From Elysia marginata (taxonomy: Eukaryota > Mollusca > Gastropoda > Plakobranchidae), in assembly GCA_019649035.1 (NCBI GenBank), contig BMAT01007723.1:411555-432321 (forward strand): a DNA stretch of 20,767 nucleotides, written 5' to 3'. Under the pieces are notes generated by a model, which saw nothing but the letters and a program-made list of their open reading frames with translations, did not search any database and was not told the DNA's origin. Shown here piece by piece: positions 1-11,912 of the stretch. The position numbers and the translations under genes are program-made. The number at the start of each line of letters is the position of its first letter. Within the stretch, counting starts at the first letter, position 1.

Positions 1-621
1 CCTACTGCATTGTAGGTATCTCATAAGGCATGACTATAAGGAAAGTGTTGCGCTTAGTTCTAAGGATTGGTATTATGAACATGTTTAATAATGTGTTCAT
101 GCAGTACACTGGGGCTATCTGTATACTGGGACTCTGTAGGCCTACCTGTACGTACAACCAAAAGTACCGTACGTACATGTAGACTCTAGTATGTAAGCAC
201 ACAGACCTTTTTGACTTCTCAACTGTGCCGTTTACCGTATGTGGGCTACCCGCCAGCTAAGGTGTGCCCGCACTCCCGCAAGAGAGCTCCGGTCCAATAA
301 TATGTTTTAGTTTCATCTAGGCAACTCGGTCGTCATTTGAAACAATGCTCTTGAGTAGTATTTTGCAACACAGCCGCGTTTGAGTATGCTTTCTGTAGAC
401 CAGACTGCACTGTGGTACTATTTTTAGAATTACATGTTTCCAAGGCATCATCATTTAGTTTTAGAAATGAAAATTTTATATGTATGCAACATTGTCGATT
501 TGTACATAATCATTTTATGGGCCATGGTGTGTCAGTTAAAACACCCTGATGGTCAAGTTATATTTTCGCACTATTATACACCTTTACTTGTTTTATTCCA
601 ATGATCCAAGCATCGGCCTGA

Positions 622-697
622 GGTGGGAATAGGAGAATAGACGAGGAACAAAAGAAAGAAAAGATAGAGAAGAAAGAAAGAGAAAAGGGGAGGTTGG
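622..697 (+). repeat. Imperfect GA-rich (purine) tract
   Basis: The plus strand is almost entirely purine across this stretch, with AGAAAGAAAAG-type units. It is a low-complexity sequence of the kind common in animal non-coding DNA. Confidence 0.6.
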
Positions 698-982
698 GTG
701 TTTCTATCTACTACAGTACAATTCGGTAGCCTATTTTTTTTTAAATTTGGTCAAAAACAGAAGAGACAGGGTTCTTTCAAAGTATTTGTAGGCTTACATT
801 CTCTTTCTCTAAGATCACATGTTTGTATTCTATAGATAAAAAAACTATACGACACTGGTATCCTAGCAATAACACGACAGTATAAATCTTTCTACACACA
901 TACATGTATTATGTACGTATACAACAGTACATTAAATTGGTGGGGAAATATAAAAATCAAATGTTTATTATTATTATCAATT

Positions 983-1002
983 TAGTAGTACATGTACTAC
1001 TA
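983..1002. repeat. 20-base perfect palindrome
   Basis: TAGTAGTACATGTACTACTA equals its own reverse complement. It is built around the GTACATGTAC word that recurs across the window. Confidence 0.9.
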
Positions 1003-1609
1003 TTGGTACTGTTTGCACTGAACAGCATCTCTCTACAACTCAATTCAGTTAAGGTTTTAAGTTATATTAATGCTGTCTGCTTAGTAGCCACCTTTATGAT
1101 GGGGCCTATATCATATGTAGTACCGGTATAATAGTATATGTACCAATGGTGGTTTTATTCGCAGGGTGTACAAAATTCCCAGATAAACCCATGCACATTG
1201 TACACGGTGTTCTTTTTTTTATTAAAACAAGAGTCATTTTTCTCAAATACATGAAGGCCTACATGTTAAAGTCATTGTGTTGTATTATTTATCTAATAAT
1301 AACATTTAAACGTTCTCCTTACATAAAAGTCATAACAGTTGATGACACTTAAATTTAAATAATATTGATTAAAAACTCAAGTGGTGTTGCTCAAGTAAAA
1401 ACTGCAGCATGAATTAAAAGGAGAGAGGGAGGAGTTGTCATTACATTTCACAAAAATTTTGATGTTATCTATTTGTTATTGTATTGGCTTTTTCTTTTTT
1501 GTTTCTTTTTATCGGAAAGGGGGGGGGGGAGAAGTGATTCGAATGCTATGTACATGTATCTTATTCGTACGGTGGTTTTTTCTATGTTCTTTTCCATGCC
1601 AACAGACAC

Positions 1610-1629
1610 ATATATATATATATATATAT
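1610..1629. repeat. (TA)n microsatellite
   Basis: About ten AT units lie 30 bases before the acceptor-like site at 1659. A similar short (TA) run lies at 20651-20661. Confidence 0.85.
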
Positions 1630-1659
1630 TATGATACATTTACAAATTAATTTTGACAG

Positions 1660-1819
1660 GAATGCTCGAAGAAATTCGAGTGAGGACTAAGGTGATGGAC
1701 AGTCTAGCATCCTAGCTGAAGGGAAAGAAAGAAATCTGTTTGGAGCTGCCGAGGATCATGATCTGGAAGACATGAATGGCATGATGGCCTACACAAGGAT
1801 GCAAGGAACTGAAGGATGA
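1660..1819 (+). CDS. Possible terminal exon(s) of a plus-strand gene; frame unresolved
   Basis: A moderate acceptor (ttttgacag, ending 1659) opens a stretch with protein-like content in two frames. One frame reads MLEEIRVRTKVMDSLAS then TAG. The other reads NARRNSSED then TAA (1688-1690), and the same frame is then open for 42 more codons to TGA at 1817-1819, with FGAAEDHDLEDMNGMMAYTR in the middle. The stretch is richer in GC than its flanks and in GAN, ATG and GGN codons. Possible readings are a short terminal exon plus UTR, a decayed coding sequence broken by the TAA, or chance. AATAAA follows at 2342-2347. I do not recognise the protein. Confidence 0.3.
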
Positions 1820-2341
1820 ATTGAATGTGTTGATATTTTGAATAATTTACTGATGGATTGAATTGGTGTTGATCTTAAAGTACATGTAGAATGTAGTGAG
1901 AGAAAGACATGAAACTTTTATTTGTATGTAATGGGGTGTTTTTCTCCATACTGAGTGGTCTTGTGAAAAAGCAAATGTCAGATTGAGCTCTTTTATAAGA
2001 ATATAAAATGTCCTTTTTGTTTAAACAACCATTTAAGGATTATTAATATTTTTTCATAATACATGTATAAGGATTATCAATTCTTACAAATACAGCCCAC
2101 TCCATATTCCAAACATCACAGCAACTAAATTTATCTTTGTATTAAACTTGGAATCCTCTGAAGTCAACATCTTTAACCTTTAAGGCAAGCTCTTGTTCAA
2201 GGTCAGTTCTGAAAAACTAATTTTGTATTTCTTTATATTTTTGTAAAGGTTAAAGTAAACTCTTGATTAAAGTCAATACATCTTTGGGTCCCAAAGTGTT
2301 TACTTTAGCAGGATTCCATTGTGTATCAAGCCGTCTATCGG

Positions 2342-2347
2342 AATAAA
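2342..2347 (+). terminator. Possible poly(A) signal of a plus-strand transcript
   Basis: AATAAA lies about 520 bases after the last stop of the candidate exon at 1660-1819, with an ATTAAA variant near 2139. It would end a plus-strand transcript converging on the Maf tail. Confidence 0.25.
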
Positions 2348-5047
2348 GTAGCAGGTATTCAACCTTTAAAGGTTGGAATTATTTGGACTTGACTATCATA
2401 ATGAAAGGTCCCAAACCTTTTATTAAAATGTCATTAATACATTACTAGGCTGGGGGTCGAAAATTTGTACATAAACCTATTTGAACTTAGAGACATAAAC
2501 CCTACATTTATACTACAAGCACAACGTAATATGTTTGTTACGGTACTTTATTGTACAAAGTCATTAAAAACCAACAGACACAAAGAGGATAGTCCATCGA
2601 TTTGCTTTATTCTTTAAAAAATTTTAACTCAAAGAAGGATGGATGAGAGATATAATTGAATATTCATGCCTATTACATTCGCATGAAAAACTCAACGAAA
2701 CATATTTTTTTGAGTTTTCTATTATATCTTTTTTTTTTATTTTAGGTCAAAAGGTTGCAAAGCATTGTGAGAATGTTTGCCAACCATTGCAATTTATATT
2801 CCACAAAATACACATTAAAATGTTATTTTATATGAATATTTATTATTTATATATCATACAAACTGTACATAATGCATTCAAAATTGCTCTCTTCACAGTC
2901 GCCTAGCTGTTGAATCCAAAAAGGACACACAAGGCACACAGAAGCTTATCACAACTGACAATTCACAAAAAAATTGATCATGCAAAAACATGAATTTACT
3001 CCATAATACAAAAGCAAAACAAAATGATGGTTAGTACCAACAAACACATGATTAAATCAAGTACAATTGCTTACACTACGTGTTCACAGGTAAACATTTT
3101 ATCAATCTTACAAAAACAGACTCTAATGTTAACAAAATACATGTAAAAAAATTTCTATATCTTATGGATAATGCGTAACTGAAACATCTTTGACAAAATT
3201 ACAAGCATTATGAGTACATGAAGGATATGAATAAAATCAAACAAATCTTTGGAGCTAAATGATAAAACTAAAGTGACAACCTATGTATTCTATATGCGAT
3301 TCCCAGTTTTTAAAACATATCGTAAATATATTTATCAAAAAACTATCCCACATTGCAATAAAAGCTGTCCCTATGCCTTATGTTTAATTAATGATGCATT
3401 AGTGACAAACCTAGGTAAACTTTTAAAAATATGGTTACAGTACTCTATTATTTAATCCTCTCAGACTCAGTGCTTGGATGTTACAATTTCCAATAACATT
3501 TTTTTAAAAGTAAACTAAAAAAGACTAATATCTGAACATAATTTTTTTTCAAATTCTAAAAGAGGTTTATCATTTTTTTAAAAGTTGTAACCACTAGTAT
3601 TCAGTTTAACTGAGTTCAGGTATTGGGGGAACAATATCAACTTGCCCATATTTTTAATTTGTCGTAAGCTTTCTTTCATAAAAAAAAATTTGCATAAAAT
3701 TAGTATTCTATGTCAATTGTCAGAAATGTCATGTTATCTCCTCACATATGAAAATGGCTTTATTAAATTCCTTTGTTTTTGTTTTTTTAACTTATATCAA
3801 TGCAATGTACACAACAGTGACAACTACTGAATTATAACTTTTAACCTAAGGCATAGGCCTACTTTTCCGTTTTCGGTGGCTCTTTGCCACTATGCTTAAC
3901 ATCACTATCTAATTGCAATTAGGGAGAAAGGGGGCTTTAACATTTCATTTTGTTTCTTAAGAGGGTTAGTATGCCTAATACTAGCAAGTGGTACATACCC
4001 AAGAGCTTCTTCCCTAATGCTAGTAAAATAAAAGGAAATGGCACAATCTAAATCGAGAATCATGAGTTACAATAATCATTGAAAGTACATGACATGCAAT
4101 ATTGCATCTTTAAATTCAACAAAAGATATTAAAAACAAGTTGTCAAGTTCAGCTGAGAATGAAGCGCTTGGCAACAAAAGTGTCAGAAATGCGGTATGGT
4201 AAACCCGAGATCCAAAAGGCAATTTTGTCCTATGTGAGGAATTAGAGGACACACAAGAAAAACAGACTTGGGGAAAATATGGAATTAGAAAGACTTTAGT
4301 TTTTTTTCTTTACTGTTTGATACTGACCGTTACCAGGTCTTATCAAAACATTCTTGTTTATAAAGCAAGTTTCAACAGCATCAATACAAAACTTTCCTGA
4401 AACATACACAACACCTTTGGGCCTTTTGAGACCAAGTTATCTAACACCTAAGTTTACCTATCTTATCACTTCCCTTAATAAATCAACAGGTTTTTTTCCC
4501 ACGAAATATATCAATCCATTCAAAAAATAAGTATCAACATCAATTGATTTGACAAAAGATATGATCCATAAACTCAAGTAGGCCTATTTAAAAAAAGTAA
4601 GGGTGTGACACGCCCTGCTCTCTATCAGTACATACACAAATATATCTTGAAATGATACATTTTGCAAAATAAAAAAACAATAAAAAGTCAGTTTATTAAT
4701 AAGATTTTTTTCAAAAGGCAGCAAAAATCTTTATGCCTAAAGTAGCCGTGAATTATGCTTAATACCTAATTAGCTCTTGACTTTAAATTTATGTGAATTA
4801 AATACAGAGTGATAACAACTACCCGAATGAATCCATGCATGCCTCTGAATTTGTGCTTGGCAGTTTACTACTCTATGAAGGAATACTTGTACATGTACTA
4901 ACATGATCAAAGGTGCGGGGGCCACTTCCTTGTTCAGCTCAAATTAAGTTGAAAATGAGTCGAACAAGTGGAACCACGGACACTTTAGTACATGTATTTC
5001 TCCATTTTCTAAAATTCTGTGAACCAAACAAACATAAGGCCCAAACA

Positions 5048-5378
5048 AGGCTGTGACAAAAGATGGACTCTGCCATTTGTAAGTCTGACTGTGACTAAAG
5101 AAATTTTTGGATATCATTTACAGTTAAAAAAACATTGATTGTTAAAAGGAAAATTAACATACAGTGTACATACAAATAAAGCTGATATGCGCTTTAACTT
5201 AAGATAGTAAATTATCAACATTTTTGTTGGAGACATTTTATTTCTACAGATTTTCATTAATGTCCAATCAGAGCAAAGTCTTGTCTGGGGTGATTGACAA
5301 AACAATTGTGTGTGCACGGAGGAAAAAAATATAAATTGACAGTTAAAGACAATCAATATTGATCTTTTGTCACAGCCT
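5048..5378. repeat. Foldback with 17-base perfect inverted repeats (MITE candidate)
   Basis: AGGCTGTGACAAAAGAT (5048-5064) and its exact reverse complement (5362-5378) enclose about 297 bases. A second inverted pair, ATTGATTGT (5134-5142) and ACAATCAAT (5349-5357), is nested inside. No coding frame is present. No clear target-site duplication flanks the arms. It could be a non-autonomous DNA transposon remnant or, if transcribed in the Maf tail, an RNA hairpin. Confidence 0.5.
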
Positions 5379-8300
5379 CTAATGCACCAGATGAGTAATA
5401 CAGCTTCGCTCTGTCTCCAAGTCCAATAAAGATATTTCCTTCAGGAAAGTAACATGTGCTGCCTTGGGGGGAAAAGGGCTCCCTTGATTCTAGGGGAGTG
5501 CAGTAATAAGTTTCTCATAACATAATTGTATTTACATGTGCATCACTTCTCACAATTTTATACAGTTACAATAGCTGCCTGGACAGAGACAAACACATAC
5601 AAACTACATGATTATTTTTCAAACAAAAGGCAAAAAACTTTGCATGCTGTGCACATATTGGTTTAGAATTATGTTCTATAAATAGCCCTTCCAGTTAAGA
5701 GGTCCTCTAATATGATAATAATACAGTCACTGAAAACCACCATTTTTCATTTCATGTTTACAAGTTAAAAATAAAGATATGATAAAGACAATGCAATCAT
5801 GACTTAAGCAGATGGACAATTGTAATAACTGAAAAGTTCGTAACAATTTACTCAGCAGAACTGAGATTGTGAGAGGTGATTGCTTTATTCTACTGATAAG
5901 TTTTAAACAGCATAAGTCCTCCTCACCATTCAGTTCACACTGAAAGTGACTGATTTTTATGTCTTGAAATGAGGTATGTATCACAAGTAACTAAAGCAAT
6001 GGGCAACAAGCACAACAAGGCAACTGGCAACAAAGATGCCAAAATTGTTTAAAAGCATCGTTTCACTCCTCACTTAAACCATCATCAGCAAAGTTCTATC
6101 AGTATCACAGAATAAATATGGTGCAAACAGTGGCAACACTTTTAACAACACAGCTTAATTTTCCTCTTTGCTGTGTGATCAAGAGTAGTACAAATGACGT
6201 GAGAACTTTATACTAATTCATGAAAATGCAACTTTGAGATTTTAATTAGCAATGACAAAACACCTGAAAGAATGGCAGTATTGATTCAAACATTCAATAT
6301 TTTACATATAATATATTGGGTTTGTTTTACAATACACTTTTATCACATGCTGAGGATAGGCAAAGAAATAACCTCTAGTAAAGAGAACAGTGTTATGAAC
6401 AATCAATGGGTACTGAGTTTCGGAAAGACTCCATAGTGTTTAAAAGCTCAACAGGCTGGTAAAACAGAAGTTAACACAATGAAACTTTCCAACTGTGCGC
6501 AGTGATTGCGTACAAAAGTACAAAGTAAAACCAAACAATAAATGAGTTTCATTTTGAGATAAAGATTTTTTTTTCACATATGAATGCCATTATCAGTCAA
6601 ACAAAGAAAATACGACAGCCCAAGAGACCAGTCACTCAAATCACATTGACATATTGAGAGAGGGCATGAAGATTTGCCATTGACACTTTCTATATTGTTT
6701 TGTATTAAACTCAAATTTTCATATTTTGTGAGGGCATTACAAAAGGCATAAAAAATGACTGAACTGCAACTTTATCTTGCAAAAAAAAAAAACCAAACAA
6801 ATCCTTTAGTTGTAAGTGTATGGTACTTGATAGACAAGACAGCAATAACTCCTACAAAAAAGTAACATTTTGCAACAGGCCTGCTGCTTTGGTTTGAACT
6901 TTGAAGCTTGATAAATTGTATTGTAACTGATATTTATATTCAACTTGCTGCTTTTGTTTCAAAAAGATAGAGGTCAAATATTATTTTTTACCAGAATGCT
7001 TTTTCTCCAGTCCCCTAAATTTGTAAACTGACCACATGCAGCATGAGGACTTCCAACAAACATTAAAAACTGTTGCAAGTATCTTGGCAGAATATTGTAA
7101 AAAAAAATTCCCCGAAGGTAAACAAAGTGTGTGTTCAAAACATCTACCTAGATCTAATTACAGTAAAAATGTACAACTGGAAAAGAAACATTATTTAAAA
7201 CTAATTATCAAAATCCTGCACAAATCTTACTTCAAATTCAATTATAAATATATTTCTCCATCAATAACCTCCTAGTGACACAAGGCTCAAGTGCTTTTGG
7301 ATTTGACAGAGCTTTTACCCACTAAAAGGCATTTAAACATATTTTAGGCCTAGTTCTAGCCCTGACAGATTGAGGTCTACATCAAGTCATTTTTAAGCTA
7401 GATCTGCATTCTGTAGACTCCATCTCCTTTCCTTCTCTCTGAGTCTATATCAGGCACTTATTTAGAAATGTCACTAGTGCTACTGCTAGACCTAGATCAA
7501 TCTGCGTCTTTTTCCCTCCAATCATAAAACTACATGTACTTGAAGTTATTTTCTTTGACAGAGCCACTATGGAAAAAATATCGTTGAATTCAAATCTGAT
7601 TTCTTTTCTGCTGTTTCTTTTTGTCTATTAATGTATAATAAACAGAAAATAACGGCACCATACATCATGCTGGTCTTTCGCTAAGCTGCAGGCATGACGT
7701 ACCTAGTAAAGCAAAGTATCATCTTGGCAGTTTGTGCTTTCATACAGTACCATGTGTCATGAAGAGGTTACATAGAAAAGAACATGTTGGCCTACAATTT
7801 AGTACTTAGGAAACCACTAAAGGTGGAATTTAAAAGATATCTTTAAATTTTGAGAATCATCGAATTATTCAAATGCTTTGTATCCTATTTATATCATCCA
7901 AGCATGATTTATCTAACGATGTTAAAACAACAATAACAACCCCCCCCCCCCTCTCAAAAACAGCCAGAATAATTTTTTTTAAACTTGGGGTACACTAGAC
8001 AAGCCTTGATTAGGAACCTATAGTTCCACAATTCCTATCTTTGGACATCCTTGCTAACAACTGCTACCTACAGCATAAAAAGTTTGCCCATAATGCAAAA
8101 GAAAAAAACTATGGAACTAAAATTATAAAAATGCAAATGCATTGTTAGTACAGTATTAAACAAAACAAAATTTCTGGCACGCATTTATACCCTCCCATAG
8201 ATACATGTTTAAATAACCCTGGCTTACAGAGGAAATAAAACCATTCTCTTTTTTAGATCATGGGTAAAATTTAATCACATTAAATTGCTCTCTGAAGTCC

Positions 8301-8437
8301 TTAGTTTTATGTGTGCAGAATTTAACTGAGAAAATCATCTTTTTCTGAGTTTCAAATAATTTTAACCATTGCTTTATGAAATTTGAAGTTTTATAAATCA
8401 TTATCAGAAATGAAGGCAACTGGAAGGCAAAATCTAT

Positions 8438-8450
8438 GCTGTGACAAAAG
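8438..8450 (+). repeat. Third copy of the inverted-repeat arm core
   Basis: GCTGTGACAAAAG matches 13 bases of the arms at 5048-5378 exactly and lies 3.4 kb away in the orientation of the left arm. No partner arm is visible nearby. Confidence 0.5.
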
Positions 8451-10519
8451 GGCATGAAACTGCAGTTTGTGATGAGAAACATATTAACTTCTGGGAAAAT
8501 TTACTTTTTAATGTTTGGTAAAATGCAATTTTTAACAATAATAAAAATTATAACTTATGTATGTATTGTCATAAATTTTAAATGAATTTTCTTCATAATT
8601 ATTGGCTGCAATGCAGGACATTATTTTGTCCAACATTACAACTGATATCATATTAGGCATTCCATTATTTACTGGTTGGTTTGTAATACAAAAGTTTGAA
8701 TTGAATTGGTAAAGTAAGTTAAACATTAAAATTTTGAACTTAGGACATATGGTAATTATATAGACAGTCAGAAAAACTGCGACTAATACCATGGACTAAT
8801 AATAATAGAAATAGTATAGTACAATAATACTACTAGTACTACTACTACTTTTAAACAGTCTACATGTACTTTCTTTCCTTATCATATAAAATACACCCCC
8901 AAGGACAGAACCACAGCCTTTAGTCACAGCTTTTAGAAGCCATAGAACCTTAATTTCAAGTTTTTTCAAAGATGGTTGCTTGAAAAACAAATTCTTAAAT
9001 GTGCATCAATATGCACAATACATTAGTTCAATCAATTCCAAAATGACTGCTAAATAGGTCTGACTGTATTCCTGAAAAGTGTCATTATGTAAGTATTTGC
9101 ATCATTGATTCTAAATTTAACTGAATTTCGTTATAAATCAGATAATGATGAGTCAATAACAATATTTTGTCTTAACTGATTGTAAACCTACAAAAGAAAT
9201 TAATACACTGAAAATGACATTGCTTCTAGAAAAAAAAATAAAACAACCTTTTCAAAAAACTGTTTTTACATCTTGAATCGGTCCTTATCTTTTCTCCTTA
9301 CAAAAGCTATAATTGTAAGCCTTTGGACAAAATAATATCTTCCCCTATTAAAAAAAGAAAACATATTTGTAAAAAAATATTACACCATTGAATTGCAAAA
9401 CCGCTTTGAAATTTGCAACATCCAACTCTACGGAATGGGTGGAAGATTACAGTGGTTTTCTTTTAAGTCGATTTGAAAGATCTATTACAAAGCTCTACTT
9501 TTTTTTTTCAAAACTAGATCTATGCACCAGTCTAGAGAGCAGTAATCGAAAACAATCTGAAAATTTACCTCTTGCTTGGTGATGTTTTTAATGTGCGGCT
9601 AAGCTAGCATTAAGATGTATCCGTTGGAAATGTCAGAGGGGAGATTTCACAACATAAGCAGGGCAATCCATCTCTCCTGACGGATTCATGATGATGAAAA
9701 AATTTACCAACTACTGGACTGTAAACTTTTGAGTCCAGACGGGTCTACAAAATTGTAAAATAATCCTCTGCCTAGATATTTAAAATGATAATTTTTTTTT
9801 TGTAATTTGAAAGCAGCGCCAAAAAATTTACATGGGCCTTTGCAGGTAGAACTGTAATAAAAATAAAAAATTAGTGACTTACAACAAGATATCACATAAT
9901 ATCAGTGATCTTAGTTTTTACAAACGAACTAGGCCCGTTTCTGACTTTCAAATACTTTTTTTTCCACAAAAGGGAAACTGAATTTGAAGCACATTGGTCC
10001 AAATGAGAAATCAGATTTTACCTAGAACTAAGTTTGACATATTCTGAAGGTCTTTTAACTTTGAATGGAAACAGCAAATTGCTCCGCCAGCAAATTGATA
10101 AAACTAATCACACCATTTTTTAGCAAAGAAACTGTCAGCATCATGGAGAGGCCATCCTCATAAAGATGCTGGTGTCTATGTGCAGCCAGAGTCATAAATA
10201 GGTTCTCTACAGCCACAACAATACAAGATTAGCCCCTGCACTAATAACATAATGCAGTTACTCCCTCCTCTTATAAATATGGGTTAACTCGACATTTGAA
10301 TTTTTATGTCTATTTTTAGGCAAAACATTGCATTTCATTTCACTGTCACAATTTGATGTCGTCGTTTTTGTAATTCTTCTTTGAAAATGAAGTTGGCTTG
10401 TAAAAAAAAAAATAGGGCAATTAAAGTTTACATACAGAAGGCAACTTTTCAGTTTTGCAATCTCAGAAAAATGATTCTCAAATAAAATGGTATACATATG
10501 CAAAAAAAAAAAGGAATCC

Positions 10520-10761
10520 CTTCCATACCGACGCGCCACTTTGAAATTAATTTAAAGCACTAGATAAACTTGTTACTTGCTACAATATGACTAATCCAAT
10601 GTTGTTAATGGATAAATATTCACTGGACATTGGTCTAGTGCGTTGTATTTTTATATAAATGGAATTTTCTTTCACCACTCGGGACAACGCAAGTGTATAT
10701 GTGACGCCATTTTGTAAACTTCCTTCATTTCGTTGCTTTTACTGGCGCGTCGGTATGGAAG
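10520..10761. repeat. Foldback with 19-base perfect inverted repeats (MITE candidate)
   Basis: CTTCCATACCGACGCGCCA (10520-10538) and its exact reverse complement (10743-10761) enclose about 204 bases. The arms are GC-rich in an AT-rich setting. Just outside them an inverted GGAA/TTCC pair (10513-10516 and 10765-10768) extends the match. Inside are two further inverted pairs: GCACTAGA (10557-10564) with TCTAGTGC (10634-10641), and CCAATGT (10596-10602) with ACATTGG (10627-10633). No transposase is present, so this would be a non-autonomous element. No clear target duplication is seen. Confidence 0.6.
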
Positions 10762-11155
10762 TCTTTCCAAAAGAAAATGTAAGTTCTTTATCAAAATGTC
10801 CTGTGAATCCTGCACTAGATAATTATACTGGTAAAAGGAAATACTTTTGGAAGGATTTCCACTATGGGATTGGGACTGGGAGAGTTATTTCCTGACAAGT
10901 CGCAATCTATCGTGATTTTTCTTTTATGCTCCATGGGCTTTTAAAAATTTACTGTGATTGTGACTCAAATCAGGGCTCTAGTCTTAAATACTTTTTTAGC
11001 GGTTGCCAAGCATTGAAGCAAGTACATCTATCCATTGGTCTTGGAATAATGGAAATGGGAAAGATTAGATATAAAAAATAATCCGCACCAAGCTTGGTTT
11101 TCTAGATAAAACGAAAATACATAGGCCTAAACTAAAGGCCTTTTGCGTTTAGATT

Positions 11156-11161
11156 TTTATT
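11156..11161 (-). terminator. First canonical poly(A) signal after Maf
   Basis: The minus strand reads AATAAA about 750 bases after the Maf stop codon. It is the first canonical signal in that direction, followed by U-rich sequence. Further minus-strand AATAAA signals occur at 5884, 4692, 3759, 2839 and 2606, so longer alternative 3' UTRs are possible. Confidence 0.45.
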
Positions 11162-11912
11162 TTTCGCATGATCTTAACTATGGAATGATCATTTTAAGCC
11201 TAATCAATTTTTCGACCTTTGACAAGTCATTGTCACTAAGAACAAACTTGGCAAGCCTAACTTGAGTCATACCTGCAACTTGAGATACATTAATGGTAGG
11301 ATGTTATTGACTGTTAGCCAAGCATTGCACTTGCATAAAATGAATGTCATACAAACATTCAAGTTTTGCGAAGAGCAAGCACAGCAAGTTAAAAAAAAAA
11401 CTGTAACAGAAAATTACATTTGGCATCCCTTACATTGTTTCAATAAAGATGGCCAGCAAAATGTTGAATAGCAGTGTTCCAAACTTGATTTTGTGCAGCA
11501 CAAATAAGACATGCACAGATGTGTTAGGTTAAACAGGCTTTGAATTTAAACATTTCTATTAAAAAATATATTAATTTAGATTGGTGCCCTCAGCCCCTTC
11601 CCAGTGAGGAAATCCTGTCTTTTATCCCTTTTGCACCAACTTAGAAAATGAGATTTTACATAGGCTACATGTAATCAAAACAGTATGAGTACAAAAATTT
11701 GAAAAGAAATTATAAAGATATTTGTCAATACCTTTATAACGTTGACCAAAAATAAATGCTACTTAATTTTGTCAACAATATGTCTTAATTAAAAAATTAC
11801 CACAGTAAGAAAGACCTATGACTCCAAAAAATTGGTGAAACTATTTTAAAGAATTGGGGACCACATGCAATTTTGCAAGTGTTTCATTCAACAGTCCTGA
11901 AGCAAAGTCATA
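11162..11912 (-). other. Maf 3' UTR, proximal part
   Basis: AT-rich sequence between the Maf stop and the first minus-strand AATAAA, with no credible coding frame. An 11-base word, GCCAAGCATTG, at about 11317 also occurs at about 11004. This stretch should be present in every Maf mRNA form if the proximal signal is used. Confidence 0.6.

Larger units (their letters stand above)
1..1600. other. Gene-free AT-rich sequence with simple tracts
   Basis: No frame here looks like a protein. It contains a purine-rich GA tract (about 620-697), a 20-base perfect palindrome (983-1002), a G11 run (1519-1529) and numerous ACATGT and GGCCTA words. It could be an intron of the candidate plus-strand gene or intergenic DNA. 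Confidence 0.5.
2350..11155. other. Long gene-free AT-rich tract; possible distal Maf 3' UTR
   Basis: About 8.8 kb in which no frame on either strand exceeds about 95 codons and none looks like a protein. It contains many A and T runs, several minus-strand AATAAA signals, a C12 run at 7940-7951, a short ACT-type repeat near 8829-8850, one minus-strand Pumilio-type word TGTAAATA (5529-5536) and two large inverted repeats listed separately. The sequence cannot say whether it is one very long 3' UTR or intergenic DNA. Confidence 0.5.

Noticed and set aside
904..1650. Three plus-strand frames of 68-75 codons
   Set aside because: Composed of AT-rich, homopolymer and dinucleotide-repeat sequence with no protein character or splice support.
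10659..10895. 78-codon plus-strand frame
   Set aside because: It runs through the right arm of the inverted repeat, has no recognisable domain, and has no supporting splice or poly(A) context.
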